NCBI GenBank assembly: GCA_900074885.1
Contig: FJUW01000038.1
Span: 62,001 to 126,000, forward strand
Length of the DNA stretch: 64,000 nt
Direction: 5' to 3'
Source of the DNA: Rhynchosporium graminicola
Taxonomy: Eukaryota; Ascomycota; Leotiomycetes; Helotiales; Ploettnerulaceae
In this document: positions 22,687 to 35,416 of the stretch, piece by piece
Numbering within the stretch: position 1 is the first letter of the stretch
How the letters are laid out: every line of letters starts with the position of its first letter
Program-made: the position numbers and the translations under genes
The notes under the pieces: model-generated
What the model saw: the letters and a program-made list of their open reading frames with translations, nothing else
Databases searched by the model: none
What the model was told of the DNA's origin: nothing

Positions 22687-24029
22687 CTAACCATCGAGTC
22701 CGAACTTGTACCTGGCCTTGAGGACGTACGGTCCATCCTCGGGTCCGAAGATGATCTTGCTATCTCTGTTCCACTCGGGGTGATTGACCGCGCCAACCCA
22801 ATCCTCGACCTCCATGACGATACAGCCGTATTGCTCAATGACTCTCGGGCGATCCGCGACGTCGAATAATCCCTGGGTGGACTTGAGTGCTACGGAGCCG
22901 TTCTGACCGCCGCAGGAGTACACTTGGAAGGCTTCTTGGTCGGTGTAGACATCGAGCGAGATGCCGGACCAGGCGGAGGAGAGGCTGGCCACGGGGACGT
23001 CTTCCCAGTGGTAGGGCGCGATACGGTTGGTCAGGTAGCATGTATCTGGTTGTAGGCGGTTAGTGTGTGGTACAGATGGGTGTTGAAGTGAACGGCTATA
23101 CAGGGAGAAAGCTTACCATAACCAGTGCAGTTGTCTCCACAGTTGCCCAACAGATCCGGGTTGGTGAAGTTGGCGCCGATCTGCTTTGGCTTGCTCCAAA
23201 AATCGTTCAGGCCATCCTTCTCGTTGGCGACGATGTCGCCTGTGGGGATCAGAATGCCATCCGTGCCGACACGCTGTCCGCCGTACGGGAGGTGTAGAGT
23301 GTGGTTGAGTGCCGTGGCCGTCTCGTTGTTGGCGAAGCCGTCGAGGTTCCAATATACATGACTGCTCAGCATAATCGGCGTCTTCTTCTGCAGACTAATA
23401 GCACTCATGCTGAAATCCCACGTCATGTTCCCCAACGAATACGTGACATAGCTGATCACATCACCGGGGAAGCCCTGCTCACCATCCTTATCGAACAGGC
23501 TGAAGGTGATACTGCTCTCCGTCTGCGCGACGACGTTCCAGATGCGCCAATCCCAGCCATTGGGTCCTCCGTGCAGCGTATTCAGACCTTTTGGGTACTC
23601 GGGTGTCTTGTGCTCGTTAGGCAGGATGTGGTAGGTCTCACCGTCGATTTCAAAGGTGGAGTTCTGGATGCGGTTGGCGTAGCGGCCGGGAACCCCCCCG
23701 AAATAAGGATGTTGTAAATCTTTCTGGTAGTAGGAGGCGTTGTCCCACCCGGTGACAACATCCCGTTCGATTCCAGAGGTATCATTCAGGAAGAGGTTGG
23801 AGATCGAGGCACCGTATGCTACGAAGGTTGCCCGGATACCTGTACCTGTGATGGTGTACTTGCCATCCGCATCAGGGCCGAGACCAGATGCAGATGAAGA
23901 TGAAGATGAAGATGTAGATGAAGATGAAGATGAAGATGAATTGGTCGGGGCAGCGGTGGAATTGATCGGCTGGTATGTCGCTTGCACGGCGACTGCCCAG
24001 AGAGCGGAAGCGAGAAAGGTAGAGCGCAT
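22687..24029 (-). CDS. Secreted aldose 1-epimerase (galactose mutarotase-like)
   Basis: Exons 23117-24029 and 22687-23045 with a 71-nt intron (phase 1) give 423 residues. The family interconverts alpha and beta anomers of aldoses. Residues 1-18 are a signal peptide (MRSTFLASALWAVAVQAT). A Ser-rich linker follows (about residues 32-48), encoded by an imperfect TCATCT-type repeat. The mutarotase fold then shows GGVPGRYANRI, NTLHGGPNGWDW, SSHVYWNLDGF with the conserved active-site His, DGILIPTGDI, and a carboxyl end with MEVEDWVGAVNHPEW. The signal peptide and many NxS/T sites point to an extracellular sugar-processing role, unlike the cytosolic GAL10-type enzyme. Confidence 0.9.
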
Positions 24030-26029
24030 GTTGAGGCGTGTGGGTGGACTTTCACTTTTCCGAGACGGAGGGGGTGGGTAGAGGAAGCTCCCAGGAAGTA
24101 TTCTGTCTGCTGGTGGGACGGAAGACTCGACGAGGCAAAAAGGGGAGTTGGTGAAGCTGTAGCTTTATTTATACCTCGATGAATTACGGCCTGGATCTAT
24201 CCCAAGCTCTCTCACTCACTCACTCACTCACTCACTCACTGATTAAGCTCCTCCCTCATGCAGCGTTCAGCGTGCAGCGTGCAGCATGCACCCATCTCCT
24301 TCGAACCTTGTCTTGTCATGATTCTCAGGAACGGGATGAGCTAATCTCCTTTCCTGACTATCCTGCAGATTCGTACATGATCATACCATATTATACAATC
24401 AACCCTTGAAAGCCCCTTCATCTCGGGGTCGATTGCAGCGAATTAGCACGAGCTTGGCCATCTCCTCCCATATGACGCACGCTTGTGGGGAGACAATTAG
24501 GCCAGTACTTACTTAACGTGCATCGTGCTTAGAAGAGGCTAGGAGTGCTCGTTCGTGTCTATTACTTCCAAGTATGGGAGAGTGGGGGAGGCGAAATTAA
24601 GAGGCTGACAAGTGACAAGTGACAAGTGACAAGTGACAGCTCCCCCACAGGAAGCTGGGATTTGCGGGGGAAGTGGAGTCGGTATCCCCCCCCCCATGGG
24701 ACCAAGCCAAATCCCCAGATCCATCACCACCACATGACATGACATGACATGCATGACCTATCTCTGATGGAAAGTGAAGTGAGTAAGTGAGTGAGTGGAT
24801 GGGAGACGAGATGACAGTACAGCTTCGTGTAGCTCTCTCTTGCTCGGGAGGGAGGGAGCTGCGTTTCTCAAGCTGCTCCAAGCTACCCACCCCAAGCTAC
24901 TCCAAGCTGCTCCATGCAAGAGAGTGCTGAGTTACTTACTTGGGGCGCACAGCAGACAAACCCCATAGGGTACTTTCGTCATATACTAACGACAACAAAC
25001 AGGCTACAACAGGCTTCACTTCTCTTCACTTCTCTTCTCTTGATAAGCAGGACAAGCCAGAATCTGTCATACCCCGAACCACCACCATAAAATGAAGCTC
25101 ATCTCGGCCCATCCCATCCCATCCCATCCCATCTCGGAGGTGGAGAAATGATTTTCCAGTAAAACATCTCCCGGGTCCCAAGTATCAAGAGAAGAAAGAG
25201 TCAATTGAGTCATCTGATTGGAGCGTCTGTCGCACCGCCCGGGTCCATGCATGCATGCCCCCATGTAGTGTGCCCCCCCCCGGTCCCAAGCATCACACCG
25301 TTGATGTGCGGGGTAGGTCGACACCCTAACCCGAAATCAGAAATCTCGCTTGGTTCAAGCTTTGGGCCCCCATGGAAGAGGCGTGCGTCGGCGTCTTTCT
25401 GGCCCTATTACTGGTGCGCGTGGGGACGGACACCTTCTGGTGAATTAATGGAGTGCCGCGGTATTGCGGTGGGAAACGAGATTGCAGAGTGAGTACAACG
25501 TGAGACACAATAATTGATGTGATATAAGACAGGCTTGATACGTGGCAAGGTCGCACTTGCAAGTCATTTAATGAGAGAGCGAGCTTCTTCTCCAGATTTG
25601 GGGTTCCGGAGAAGCAGACCGGGTCGTCGTGAGCGGTTCTGCGGTTGGAAAATGGTGCAGTTCGGGGCCATTGGGTGCTATGGAAGGAAATACATGGGAT
25701 TGGATTGCCGCGGTTGTCCACCGCGGAATTCGAGCCCTGCAAAAGAGGAAGACGTAAATCTAGTTACTATCAGATACAGTACGGGGAGTGGACACCACGT
25801 TGCAACGTCGAATGCTGAGACGGAGACTGAATACCGTGAGCAAGCCGTCGCACTGTATATCAGGACCAGGCGGCCCTGGCTGGGTGGATAAGTCATACAT
25901 TCTAGCTCTGCGCACCCCTCACGATACTTACAGACCCCAGTCGCAAAAGAAACAGCATCCGCAAGATCAACACTCCTTTCCATAGTGCCGTCACAGGTCT
26001 CTCCTAAGCCCAATTTCCACGGCCACTAC
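24030..26029. other. 2-kb intergenic region rich in microsatellites
   Basis: No gene supported. Runs include (CTCA)n near 24208-24240, four to five ACAAGTG units near 24606-24637, (ACATG)n near 24733-24752, and five CCCAT units near 25100-25130. Open frames of 95-138 residues at 25205-25891 overlap on both strands without motifs. The right end is the 3' flank of VMA2. Confidence 0.5.
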
Positions 26030-27901
26030 TTAGGCATCAATCAAGTTCTCTTCCTGGTTTCCACCATTTGCCTTGGAATCATCGCCGTTGTCCTTGGTGT
26101 CCTTGCTTCCCTGGGTCTCCTTACCCTTGCCTTTGCGCTCTGCAGCAGATCGTTGGTAGAATTCCGCAAGAACCTTTCCGGGAATACGGTTGAGGAGCTC
26201 CTTTGGATAAATTCTCAATAGACTCCATGCCTGATCGAGGGATTCGTAAATGGTTCTCGATTCATAAGGCGATTGTGAAATGAAAGTTCGCTCGAACTTC
26301 TCCAAGAACTCAAGAGAAAGCTTGTCCTCGGACGACAAGGCTTCCTCACCAACGACAGCCTTCATCGAGGCCGCATCACGACCAATGGCGTACTTCGCGT
26401 ACAACTGATTGGAAACATCACCATGATCCTTTCTTGTGAGACCCTCTCCGATGGCAGACTTCATAAGACGAGATAGCGATGGGAGGACATTGATAGGTGG
26501 GTAGATACCGCGATTGGACAATTGACGATCGATGAAGATTTGTCCTTCCGTAATGTAACCAGTCAAATCGGGAATTGGGTGGGTGATATCTTCGTTGGGC
26601 ATAGTCAGGATGGGAATCTGGGTGATGGATCCATTTCGTCCTTCAACACGACCGGCACGCTCGTAGATAGTCGACAAATCCGTGTACATGTAACCAGGGT
26701 ATCCACGACGACCAGGCACTTCCTCACGAGCAGCCGAGACCTCACGTAGAGCATCACAGTATGCAGTCAAATCAGTAAGAATAACCAGGACGTGCTTCTC
26801 AAGTTGGTAAGCGTAGTATTCGGCGGTGGTAAGGGCAAGACGAGGGGTAATAATACGTTCAATCCTGTACTTGTTAGCAGATCCCAGGAAAGCAGTTCTG
26901 TGTGCTTACGTAGGATCATTAGCCAGGTTCAAAAACAAGGTAACACGCTCCAAACTGCCGTTCTCCTCAAAATCTCGAGTGAAGAAACGAGCAGTTTCCA
27001 AGTTGACTCCCATAGCTGCGAATACGATCGAGAAATTGTCTTCATGTCCATCGTGGGTTCCCTTATTTGTGACACCCTGCTTCTGTACCAAACCAGCCTG
27101 TCGACAAATCTGGGCAGCAATTTCGTTATGTGGGAGACCGGAGGCGGAGAAAATGGGAATCTTCTGTCCACGGGCGATCGAGTTCATCGTATCGATAGCA
27201 GAAATACCGGTCGAGATCATTTCTTCTGGGTACACCTGTATATCTTAGCTCCATCGCATTGTGTGATGTCATTCGAACTCACTCGGGAGTATGGGTTGAT
27301 AGGACTTCCGTTGATATCCAGATAATCCTCAGCAAGAACCTTTGGTCCCTTGTCGATAGCTCTTCCTGATCCGTCAAAGATACGGCCCAACATGTCCTCG
27401 GAAACACCAAGCTTCAAACTGGATCCCGTGAATTCGACTTTAGACTGTATGCCATCAGTATAGGCTCCTAGTATCTAGCCTTGTAGAGTCCTCACCCTCT
27501 TGACATCAATACCAGAGGTACCTTCGAATACCTAATCGCCAGTAAGTGATCTGCATCTGCTTTTCGAGTCTCGGAGGCTGTACCTGCACAACAGCTCTGT
27601 CACCTAGTCCCCATCCGAATCAGCATATGTCTAATTGGTGCAATCGAAGCTATCGACCTACCTCGAGCTTCCAGAACCTGGCCAGAACGCTGGGTGCCAT
27701 CTGGCAGCGTCAACGTAACAATTTCATTGTATCTCGGGAATTTGACCTTCGCAGACATCAGCATCCAATTTCGCGACCTCTACCTTCGCCAATGGCACTC
27801 ACATTCTCCAGGATTACCAAAGGGCCGTTCACACCTCCAATGGTGTTGTATCGGATTCTTGGCGTAACACTGTACGAGGAAGGCTCCCTTGGATCTCCCA
27901 T
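26030..27901 (-). CDS. VMA2: Vacuolar H+-ATPase subunit B
   Basis: Seven exons (27803-27901, 27662-27746, 27584-27603, 27496-27531, 27283-27444, 26910-27235, 26030-26864) separated by six introns of 45-58 nt give 520 residues. Subunit B belongs to the V1 sector of the vacuolar proton pump and carries the non-catalytic nucleotide site at the interface with subunit A. Diagnostic stretches include [69 protein letters not shown] and [15 protein letters not shown]. The last 40 or so residues are a charged, low-complexity tail. The third and fourth exons are only 20 and 36 nt. All splice phases close without a stop. Confidence 0.96.
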
Positions 27902-30765
27902 GATGGCGATTCTTGCGGAAATTGAGGGAAAACCGAGGGCAGTAGCTGAAGCTTTAGCGAAGCTTACCTGCTATCTTATAGTGGTGTAGATGAAGTAGGA
28001 GTTGCTGCCGTGAGGGACGTTTCATAGCTGAACTTGCTTTGAGAACCCGAGCTTGGTAGCTGCGATAGCGATTACGTAAGCTGGTGGGTCACGACAAGGC
28101 TCTGTGGCGAGGCCTCGTTTCCTCCCTTTCATCGTTCTATTGACATTCTCCGAATCACATATTATATCTCTGAAACCAGAACAGGAGACTTCTCCATGAA
28201 CCTGGCAGCTAGGTTATATTATAGCCTCCATTAATATGTGATACCTTAGTTCTCAATGCTTCCGAAAATTAAGTTGTCGTTTTCTAGAACCTGTTCACAT
28301 ATCATTGTTTATATACTTCTGCATTTTATCCGTCATATATGAGATCTCTTACGATTCAGCGATCAAAATCTACCCAATGATATTAGGCGTATCCAAAGTG
28401 CTGATGTCTACATCGCAGAATTACGCAAACGATATCCCTTTGCATCGTCAGCATATTTGAAGAACATCTCATAGGCACTATGCAATGCAAGCCAAGTGGC
28501 TGGAGCTATGAAATTGTTTCAAGCGTCAGTAATTTTCTCTTGAATTGTGTGATGGCTCCAAAACTTATTAATCCTGATTCCACAGGGCTGCCATGGCATC
28601 TATCCTTTCAGTTGTCTTATTTGGTTTATAACCCAAAAGACAAATTAGCCGTGGTCATTCTTGATCTCGGATGTTCCAATAATTCTGGCGGGATGGAGTA
28701 AGTAAGCTGAGGGTTAAAGATCAATGCAGATGTGAGATTTAGTAAGATGGTTTTCCATGATCAATTGAAGAAGGAGCCAGTCGCAGAATTTCAGATTAGG
28801 GAGAAGAAATTTCAGCCTGGAATTCTCATCAAGGCATTACTGCTGATCTTGTATATTAGATCAATAGCCCATCCGAGTCCCCATATCTTCCCAAAAATGC
28901 CCGAATACCGCCTTACCTGTCCAGCGAACTCCTCCCCCAGCATTCCCATACCACGACTAAGATATCCACTACCCCCTCTCAAATCCACAGCGAAAACCGT
29001 GGGTTCGGCCGGGGCAAATTCAAACACAGCTGACATATCACAGAAGTCACATACGCAGTGAACAGGAAGCGCATGTCGTGCCTTTTCCTCCCTCGCAAAT
29101 TGCGCACGTTGCTTTGCCCAACTTTTTGCGCGTATGGAGTGAAATTGAAACCTATGGCGTCTTTAGACGAGGAAGATTTGCAGAACACGGGCCTGTCAGA
29201 TAAATTGTGGGCTGTGAGGCCGCGGGTTTTGGTGTTACAGGTCAAGTAACACATTGTTGAAGAATTTGACCTCGAGATTGTGGTACCTGGTATTATTAGG
29301 CACAGGTAGAGTTGAAGGTTTTTTGTCTCCTTTTGATGGTTTTCTGGTCTCGAGAACATTTCTAGTCATAAGGGAGATATCACGCTGGAGTATGTTCTGC
29401 GGTGATTGTTGTGTTTTGTGGTTCGGTTGAATATTATGTACAAGGAAAGCCACCTGCATGTGAACATCGCTCATTAGCTGTCTCCATACTTGACAAAGCC
29501 AGCTGAACAACCACCGTGGGTCATCTCATTTGAGAATAAATTTGAGCGGTACACTCGATTACAAATAATATCTTCGTGCCACTATTGTTGTACACCGGAT
29601 GTTCATGAATTATATCAATTAGACTGGCGTCTTTCGTATCTGTTTGATCACATTAGCTGATCATTTTTCTTTCGTACATTGGGGTCAGAATAGCGAGGAG
29701 TATTGAGTGCTACTGTAGATCCAGATCAAAGTTCCACGATGTTCGACTACGGAAGTGCAAATTGATTATCATGTTATAATGCCATTACATTTCCAATCTA
29801 CCTTTGAAACAGAACCAGCAAGGTGAGCATCTCTTCCGGAAACGTCGGAGCGCAGACAGTTTTACATTCACTGATAAGTTAGTCCTTCACAAAGGCTACT
29901 TCATTCTCGCGAAATTTGATCATTGTCGGGCTTATGACTATCTCAAGATACTGGGTTGTGTTGTGAATCTGCGACAGGGCCTGCGCAACTATAAAAGCGA
30001 ACTCAGTATCTATCTGATTTTTGTTTCGAGACCACGTTTAAGAGCCTCGACTCATTTACCATCCGGCCACATATAGCAAGCACACTTGCCCTTCATCGCT
30101 TTACTTAAGATATAAGTCATCACTTATCGAGACCCACCCAATCCTCCCAAGATCATGTCGGAGTTTGATGATTGCGTGGTACAAAAAGAAATTTTCCATC
30201 ACCGAGCATTCGTTCCTCGATAGTGAAATGATTTCCCGAAGGTCCAACGGCCAAAGTAAGATATCATATCACGCTTTCAAAGGCACACTAGATGGTTTCG
30301 AATGGAGATTTGACTGGCGACCAAATTAGCACAGCGTTGCTGATTGGAGCGAGGCTTGGGATAAGGACTGCTCGTTCTGGTATAATCTGCGACCCACTGA
30401 GCATATAGATGTGATCACTGCATTTGTGAGAAGAGACCCGAAGAGATGCTCGAACGAAGATAGACAGAGGTACCGGTAAACTCTGGTGGTTAGTGGTAGT
30501 TGGTTAGATTGGCCTGGTAGGAAAAGATTTGGATACAGATTCATTCAATGGAGTTCAAATACTATCTTGAATCGTGCAACCATTTACCTATTCGTAGAAC
30601 AAAACTTATTTGAATGTAGAATGATGGCAGGTTTGTAATCAGAGATCTCTCCAGCAAAACTTGCTCGCTCTTCTTCGTGAACTCAACGTTTGATCGCACT
30701 GAAGCAGGTATCATTCTACATGTATTCAGAAATAACTTCCTACTTGACAATTCCTAGGAGCCATG
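27902..30765. other. 2.9-kb stretch with no confident gene
   Basis: Begins with the VMA2 promoter; an AG/GTAAGC site near 27965 could be a 5'-UTR intron donor. A minus-strand frame around 28812-29036 (MSAVFEFAPAEPTVFAVDLR...) looks protein-like and ends at a good donor (GGACAG/GTAAGG, about 28915), but I could not find partner exons or name it. Other frames (28480-29510, 29804-30076) show nothing recognisable. Confidence 0.4.
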
Positions 30766-31443
30766 TCACTGGACAACGGCCAATAAGAATCCATCAACCA
30801 TATCTTCTGCATTCCCCTTCCACCCACTAACAGTACTAATGACGGTAGCACTCACGCCCTCCATCTTCCCCACCTTACTAACCAAAGTCTCCCTCTCCTC
30901 ATACCCAAAACCTCCCTCTTCGAAAAGCTCTCGAACAACATTATCCACATACACTACACCGCCTTGCCTCGTCAACGCTACCGCGTGTTCAAAACACTCC
31001 CACTGCTCGCCCCAGTCCGCATCAATGAAAACAAAATCAAAGACTCTTCCCTCCTGTTTCAGTTTCGGCATGACTTCCAACGCTGCTCCCAAGATAACAT
31101 CCACATTATCTCCATACCCAGCAGAATTAATATTACCAAGAGCGACATCTCGATGTTTGGGGCTAATCTCAATACTAGTCACCCGGGCGTCGGTTGATGC
31201 GAACCAGAGCGTTGAATAACCGCCCAATGTGCCGATCTCCAGGATATTCTTCGCTCCGATGATTTTGGCCTGCAGTGCGAGGAACTGGCCCTGGAGGGGT
31301 GAGATGGTTATTGCTGGGAGGCTGGCGGAGAAAGAATTCGTAAGAGCATTTTGGAGATGTGGGTTGGGGGTGAGGAGGTGTTTTTCGGCGTATTTGGTGA
31401 GTACGCTGACTTCGGCCCATTTGCTGGTTGCGGTGCTTGACAT
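30766..31443 (-). CDS. SAM-dependent O-methyltransferase (class I, CCoAOMT-like)
   Basis: An intronless 225-residue protein of the caffeoyl-CoA/catechol O-methyltransferase type (methyltransferase_3 fold). The SAM-binding glycine motif is NILEIGTLGGYSTLWF (66-81). An acidic pair follows the next strand (TSIEIS), and FVFIDADW (138-144) supplies the metal-binding Asp, with VDNVV downstream. There is no signal peptide, so it is cytosolic. Its substrate, a small phenol or catechol, cannot be told from sequence. It lies downstream of the glucosyltransferase on the same strand with 837 bp between, so a shared pathway is possible but not shown. Confidence 0.88.
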   Translation of the reverse strand: MSSTATSKWAEVSVLTKYAEKHLLTPNPHLQNALTNSFSASLPAITISPLQGQFLALQAKIIGAKNILEIGTLGGYSTLWFASTDARVTSIEISPKHRDVALGNINSAGYGDNVDVILGAALEVMPKLKQEGRVFDFVFIDADWGEQWECFEHAVALTRQGGVVYVDNVVRELFEEGGFGYEERETLVSKVGKMEGVSATVISTVSGWKGNAEDMVDGFLLAVVQ

Positions 31444-32280
31444 TTTGAAGTCGTTATTGGGAAAGGTTGGGGTCAGGGTATTTGTTTTAATTGCTGAGAC
31501 CCTTTGACTGAGGTGGTAAATGAAAGGTCAGGGTTCCGAATCCAAAATAAGAGAGCTTTTCTCAGTTGGTTGGGGATTTGGTGGGGTACATATACTTCCT
31601 CCCATAGAAATTACAAGTCAGTAAAATCGCTCAACACTTAAATTCGATCATCTCCGTTCCGACCAAGGAGATCCTGTATTCACGAAGTACCAAAATATTC
31701 CGAGCTACGTAAACGCGTGTGACTCATTGCAAAACCGTTACTCATTGGAGCAGTACTCGCATTCGCATATGCCTCCTGCAGACGATGCGGATACGGAGTT
31801 TATGTTTACTGTAAGCGAGGTTTCAACTCCGCATTCGAGGCACGGGAATCATTAGGTGTCAATATTTAGACGTGAGCGTTTCAAGTCTTCGTTTGTAGAA
31901 TGGCGCATAAATTTTGAATACTATAATAACGATCGTGTTCATGATAACATTTTGAGACTTGGTAAATTGACTCTGGGCGAGGCGAGTTGTGAACCCGATA
32001 GTAACTTCCATATCCAAAACTAGCACTTTCTTAAATTCACCGAAAAGAGAACTGAGTTTAGCATACTCAATATTGTACAGGCCTATGATATTCTCGTGAC
32101 TTGAATATAGAGTTACCGCACAGGATTATACCTGGCTATTTCTCATTCGCCAGAAATGACTTTCTTTAGCATCATTAATCAAATATTTGAAATGTTTGAG
32201 AGTGGAAAGCTACAAATGGTATTGTGCAAACTCCAAACAGAACCTCCTCACCTTTATATTCTAAAATCGAGTTTGATCTC
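31444..32280. other. Intergenic (O-methyltransferase promoter side)
   Basis: 837 bp between the O-methyltransferase start and the glucosyltransferase stop; no reading frame or repeat of note. Confidence 0.5.
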
Positions 32281-35200
32281 CTACATGAAATCGCATCCAA
32301 GCTCTACCCATCTCTTTCGGATCTCTTCACGCTCCTAGGAAAAAATGAGTTAGCATGAAGCACAAGCCATTGATGGGTCAAAAGTAATAACATACCTCCT
32401 CACTCGCCCTCTCGAACTCCAAAATGCCCTGTTTAATCCTCACCACAATCAGATTCGCTTTCAAACCCCTACTATACCTCTTCTGAAACTGTTTCTCCAA
32501 TCCTTTCAAGGTATACCCCGGCATCCCAAAGGCCGCAGCAGAAGTCTTCAAAGCTAGACCTCCGATCCCTCTTCCGACACCTTTGACAAACCCCAGAGGA
32601 CCGTCTCGTTTGGTTCCAGAATATGGTTGAGTGACGAGACCCGTGATCCCATCGTAGAGACCGTAGTAAACTTCCTTAAAGGCGACTTTGACGCCGGAGC
32701 CGAAGCCGGTTATGTTATCTCGACGCCGGACTGTATCATCTGAGAGGAAGAATGAGGGGGCATTGTGAAACCCGTTGGCGACGTGGTAGAAGAATGCCAC
32801 GGGGACTTCGTTGTTTAACTGTTAGTAAATGCTTTTAATGCGGAGTGCTTTCCAGATAAGTTCTATGAACCTTTCAAGGTGGAAAGCTCGCAAGCTAAGG
32901 TCTCGAAAAAGAAGTAAATACTGCACCTTTTAACGCTGTCGCACCCATGGAATAAACAAAATGCCCTGTCTCAACACTGGCATCATGTAATCTCCCATGA
33001 TAATGTACCGTCTTACTATGACACCCATGCAAGATATTCGGTAATTTCTGCTGCAGACTCAATGAATGTGTTCTATGAGCTTTCTTCCCATTTTTCGTAC
33101 TCGGAAGGGTCTTGCTCGCCAGTCTGTATGCGAGTGATTCCAAATGTGCGGATGAGTAGTGAGCTGCATGTTGGACAGGATTGTGACTAGGATAGTAGTC
33201 AAGACTGGTGGAGGGCTCGATGTAGGGAGGTTCGTCTGCGGATGACTTTTCGCTGGGAGGCTTCTTGTGCAGGGCTTTTGACATTCCGCGGGCGTATTGG
33301 ACGGTCTTGGTGATTGTAGTTGTCACAGTACCGGATGCTACAGCTATGAAAGCTGCTATTGGATCTCCTGCCCCCTCATCGACGTACCAATCTCTGTGGC
33401 GGACACTTTCGTGGTCATTAGTATCAGCGTCCAGGTGATCTGCTCAAATCAAAACAACAACAGCGAGGAGTTGGCAACTGACAGCTTATGACTCCCCAAC
33501 TTCAATATCCCGGCATCAAGTAAAACTGCCGCAGCCAGACTACTCAACCGAACGTTAGTATTTTTTATTCTCCAATGCGCAACTCTATCAGGTCTCAAGA
33601 GACAACGCATTGAATCTAAATCAACAGAATGATGAAATGAAGCAGCAGCATCAACAGCTCCATCCTCGCCCGAAATCTTATCAGCCATCATTTGGACATC
33701 TCTTTGCACCATTGGTCCGAGCGCAGTCGTGATGCTATGCGCGAGGGTTTCTTCGGTCATTTTCTTGAAAGGAACAGGTTCAGGTCCAGCTCCAGCTCGA
33801 TGGATCATCGCTCCCCAGAAAGGCTGGTCCCCGAAAAACGGTACGACTACTGTTGGTTTGCCCATCGCGATGCCTATTGCCGTTGTACCCGCTCCGCCAT
33901 GATGCACAACTGCTGAGACATGTTTGAACAGCCAGTCATGAGGAACATTACCGAGTAGAAAGACGCCGTCGGGGACATCACCTGCTCCAATCCCTCCCCA
34001 TCCTTTTGAGACGAGAGCTCGAACGCCTGCACGTTTTACGGCTCCGAATATCATTTTGGTAAGGTCATTTGGCCTATCAACTACAATGGAACCAAAACCG
34101 ATGTAGACAGGTGGTGCACCTGCATTGAGGAAGGCCATGAGATCGTCTGGTGGTTTATAAGCGGACGATTGATCTAGGAACGCGAAGCCGCTGATGTTGA
34201 TATGGGACTCCCAGTCTAGCGGTTTAGGTATAAGTGCCGAAGACCTGCAATCATGTCAGTAACCTCATGAATAGCTTAGTGGTTGTATATACCAGATATA
34301 TGTGAATGGAACTTTCATCCTAGATAATAACATGTGGCCCCACAGAGGAGATATTGGGTCAAGCTGTAATGTTTTGACTCGGAAGCCATTGATTACATCG
34401 CTCAAACTTCGTTCTCATGAGCTAAATTCCATTTGGTTTGAACTAAACTTACCCTTGCCAAGCTATCAGTTCCATCATCGTGTAGGATATGTAATTCGCA
34501 AAGCCAGGATCAGACTCGTTTCTGTCCAGTGATGCGAGAGGATGAGGAAAGTGTTGAGTTGGCGACCAAGGCATCCTATAGATATCAGCTTGGAATCCAG
34601 AGAGTAAAAAATGGAAAAACTCACGTGAACATCATATGTAGTGGAATACCCAGCTTCTCTGAACAGTGAATATGTGCATAGCTAGGCGGATTTGCAATAA
34701 TCGTATCCGCAATGAACAACCGGTCGATCTCTTCTTCTCGCGTGAACTTCGCATCGGGTTTCTCTCCGATTCCATTCCCAGGCTCAATACAACCTCTCCA
34801 ACAGCCTTCAATGATCTCTGCAATAGCTGCCCTTTGAGCACCCACATCACCAGCTTTCAAACTCTCCATACCGGGCATTAATCCCGGATTCTTCACCATG
34901 TACGCCATCAAGACCGCCGGATCCCCACCAATAGAGAAGAACTCCAACCCATTCTCCTCAACAAAATCTTTGAACACAGGGTGCGTACATAATCTCACAC
35001 GATGATTATACGGTGCTTTCATCAACACCTTCCCAATGGCAATGAAAGGCTGGACATCGCCTCTCGAACCTACTATATGAATAGCGATGTTCAGACGAGG
35101 TATGTTTGAATATTTGCCGAGGACGGGCTGGAACTCGTTTTCGTGTTCTTTGTTGTTTGATGTGAGGTCCTCGCCTATCTGGGGATGACCTCGGGGATGC

Positions 35201-35355
35201 CGCGATCGCTTCTCGAGATATTTGGTGAGTTTTGATGCGCGATCTCGAAGATGGATACTTACTCGGCCATCATCGCAGATTCTGGCTTTGGCGTGGAAAT
35301 ATTCATTCTCGTGATCAATTCCACTTACAAGAGTGTATTCGGAATCGAGAGACAT
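32281..35355 (-). CDS. UDP-glucose:sterol glucosyltransferase-like protein
   Basis: Seven exons (34625-35355, 34453-34575, 34293-34406, 33483-34244, 32922-33405, 32396-32818, 32281-32334) give 896 residues with all phases consistent. The GT28-type amino domain begins at RLNIAIHIVGSRGDVQPF (87-104). The donor-sugar half carries PHDWLFKHVSAVVHHGGAGT and VPFFGDQPFW (about 424-466), the UDP-binding signature of GT1/sterol glucosyltransferases. Unlike ATG26, no PH/GRAM domains precede the catalytic unit. The last 370 or so residues (from about 520) are a fungal C-terminal extension containing GITGLVTQPYSGTKRDG and FVKGVGRGIGG, also seen in VPS13/ATG2-type carboxyl regions. The fourth intron has a GTCAGT donor and two in-frame acceptors 12 nt apart (33405 or 33393). 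Confidence 0.9.
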
Positions 35356-35380
35356 CTTGTAACTACTGCTTGGACTTTTG

Positions 35381-35416
35381 TTATTGGATCTCTGATGCAG
35401 CGAAAGAGAATCTCAT
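35381..35416 (-). promoter_or_regulatory. Upstream ORF before the glucosyltransferase
   Basis: An 11-codon frame (MRFSFAASEIQ, then TAA) that ends 25 bases before the main ATG on the same strand. If transcribed in the leader it would reduce or condition translation. The transcript start is unknown. Confidence 0.35.

Noticed and set aside
25326..25891. Overlapping 118- and 138-residue frames on both strands
   Set aside because: No motifs, opposite-strand overlap and simple-sequence neighbours; treated as chance frames.
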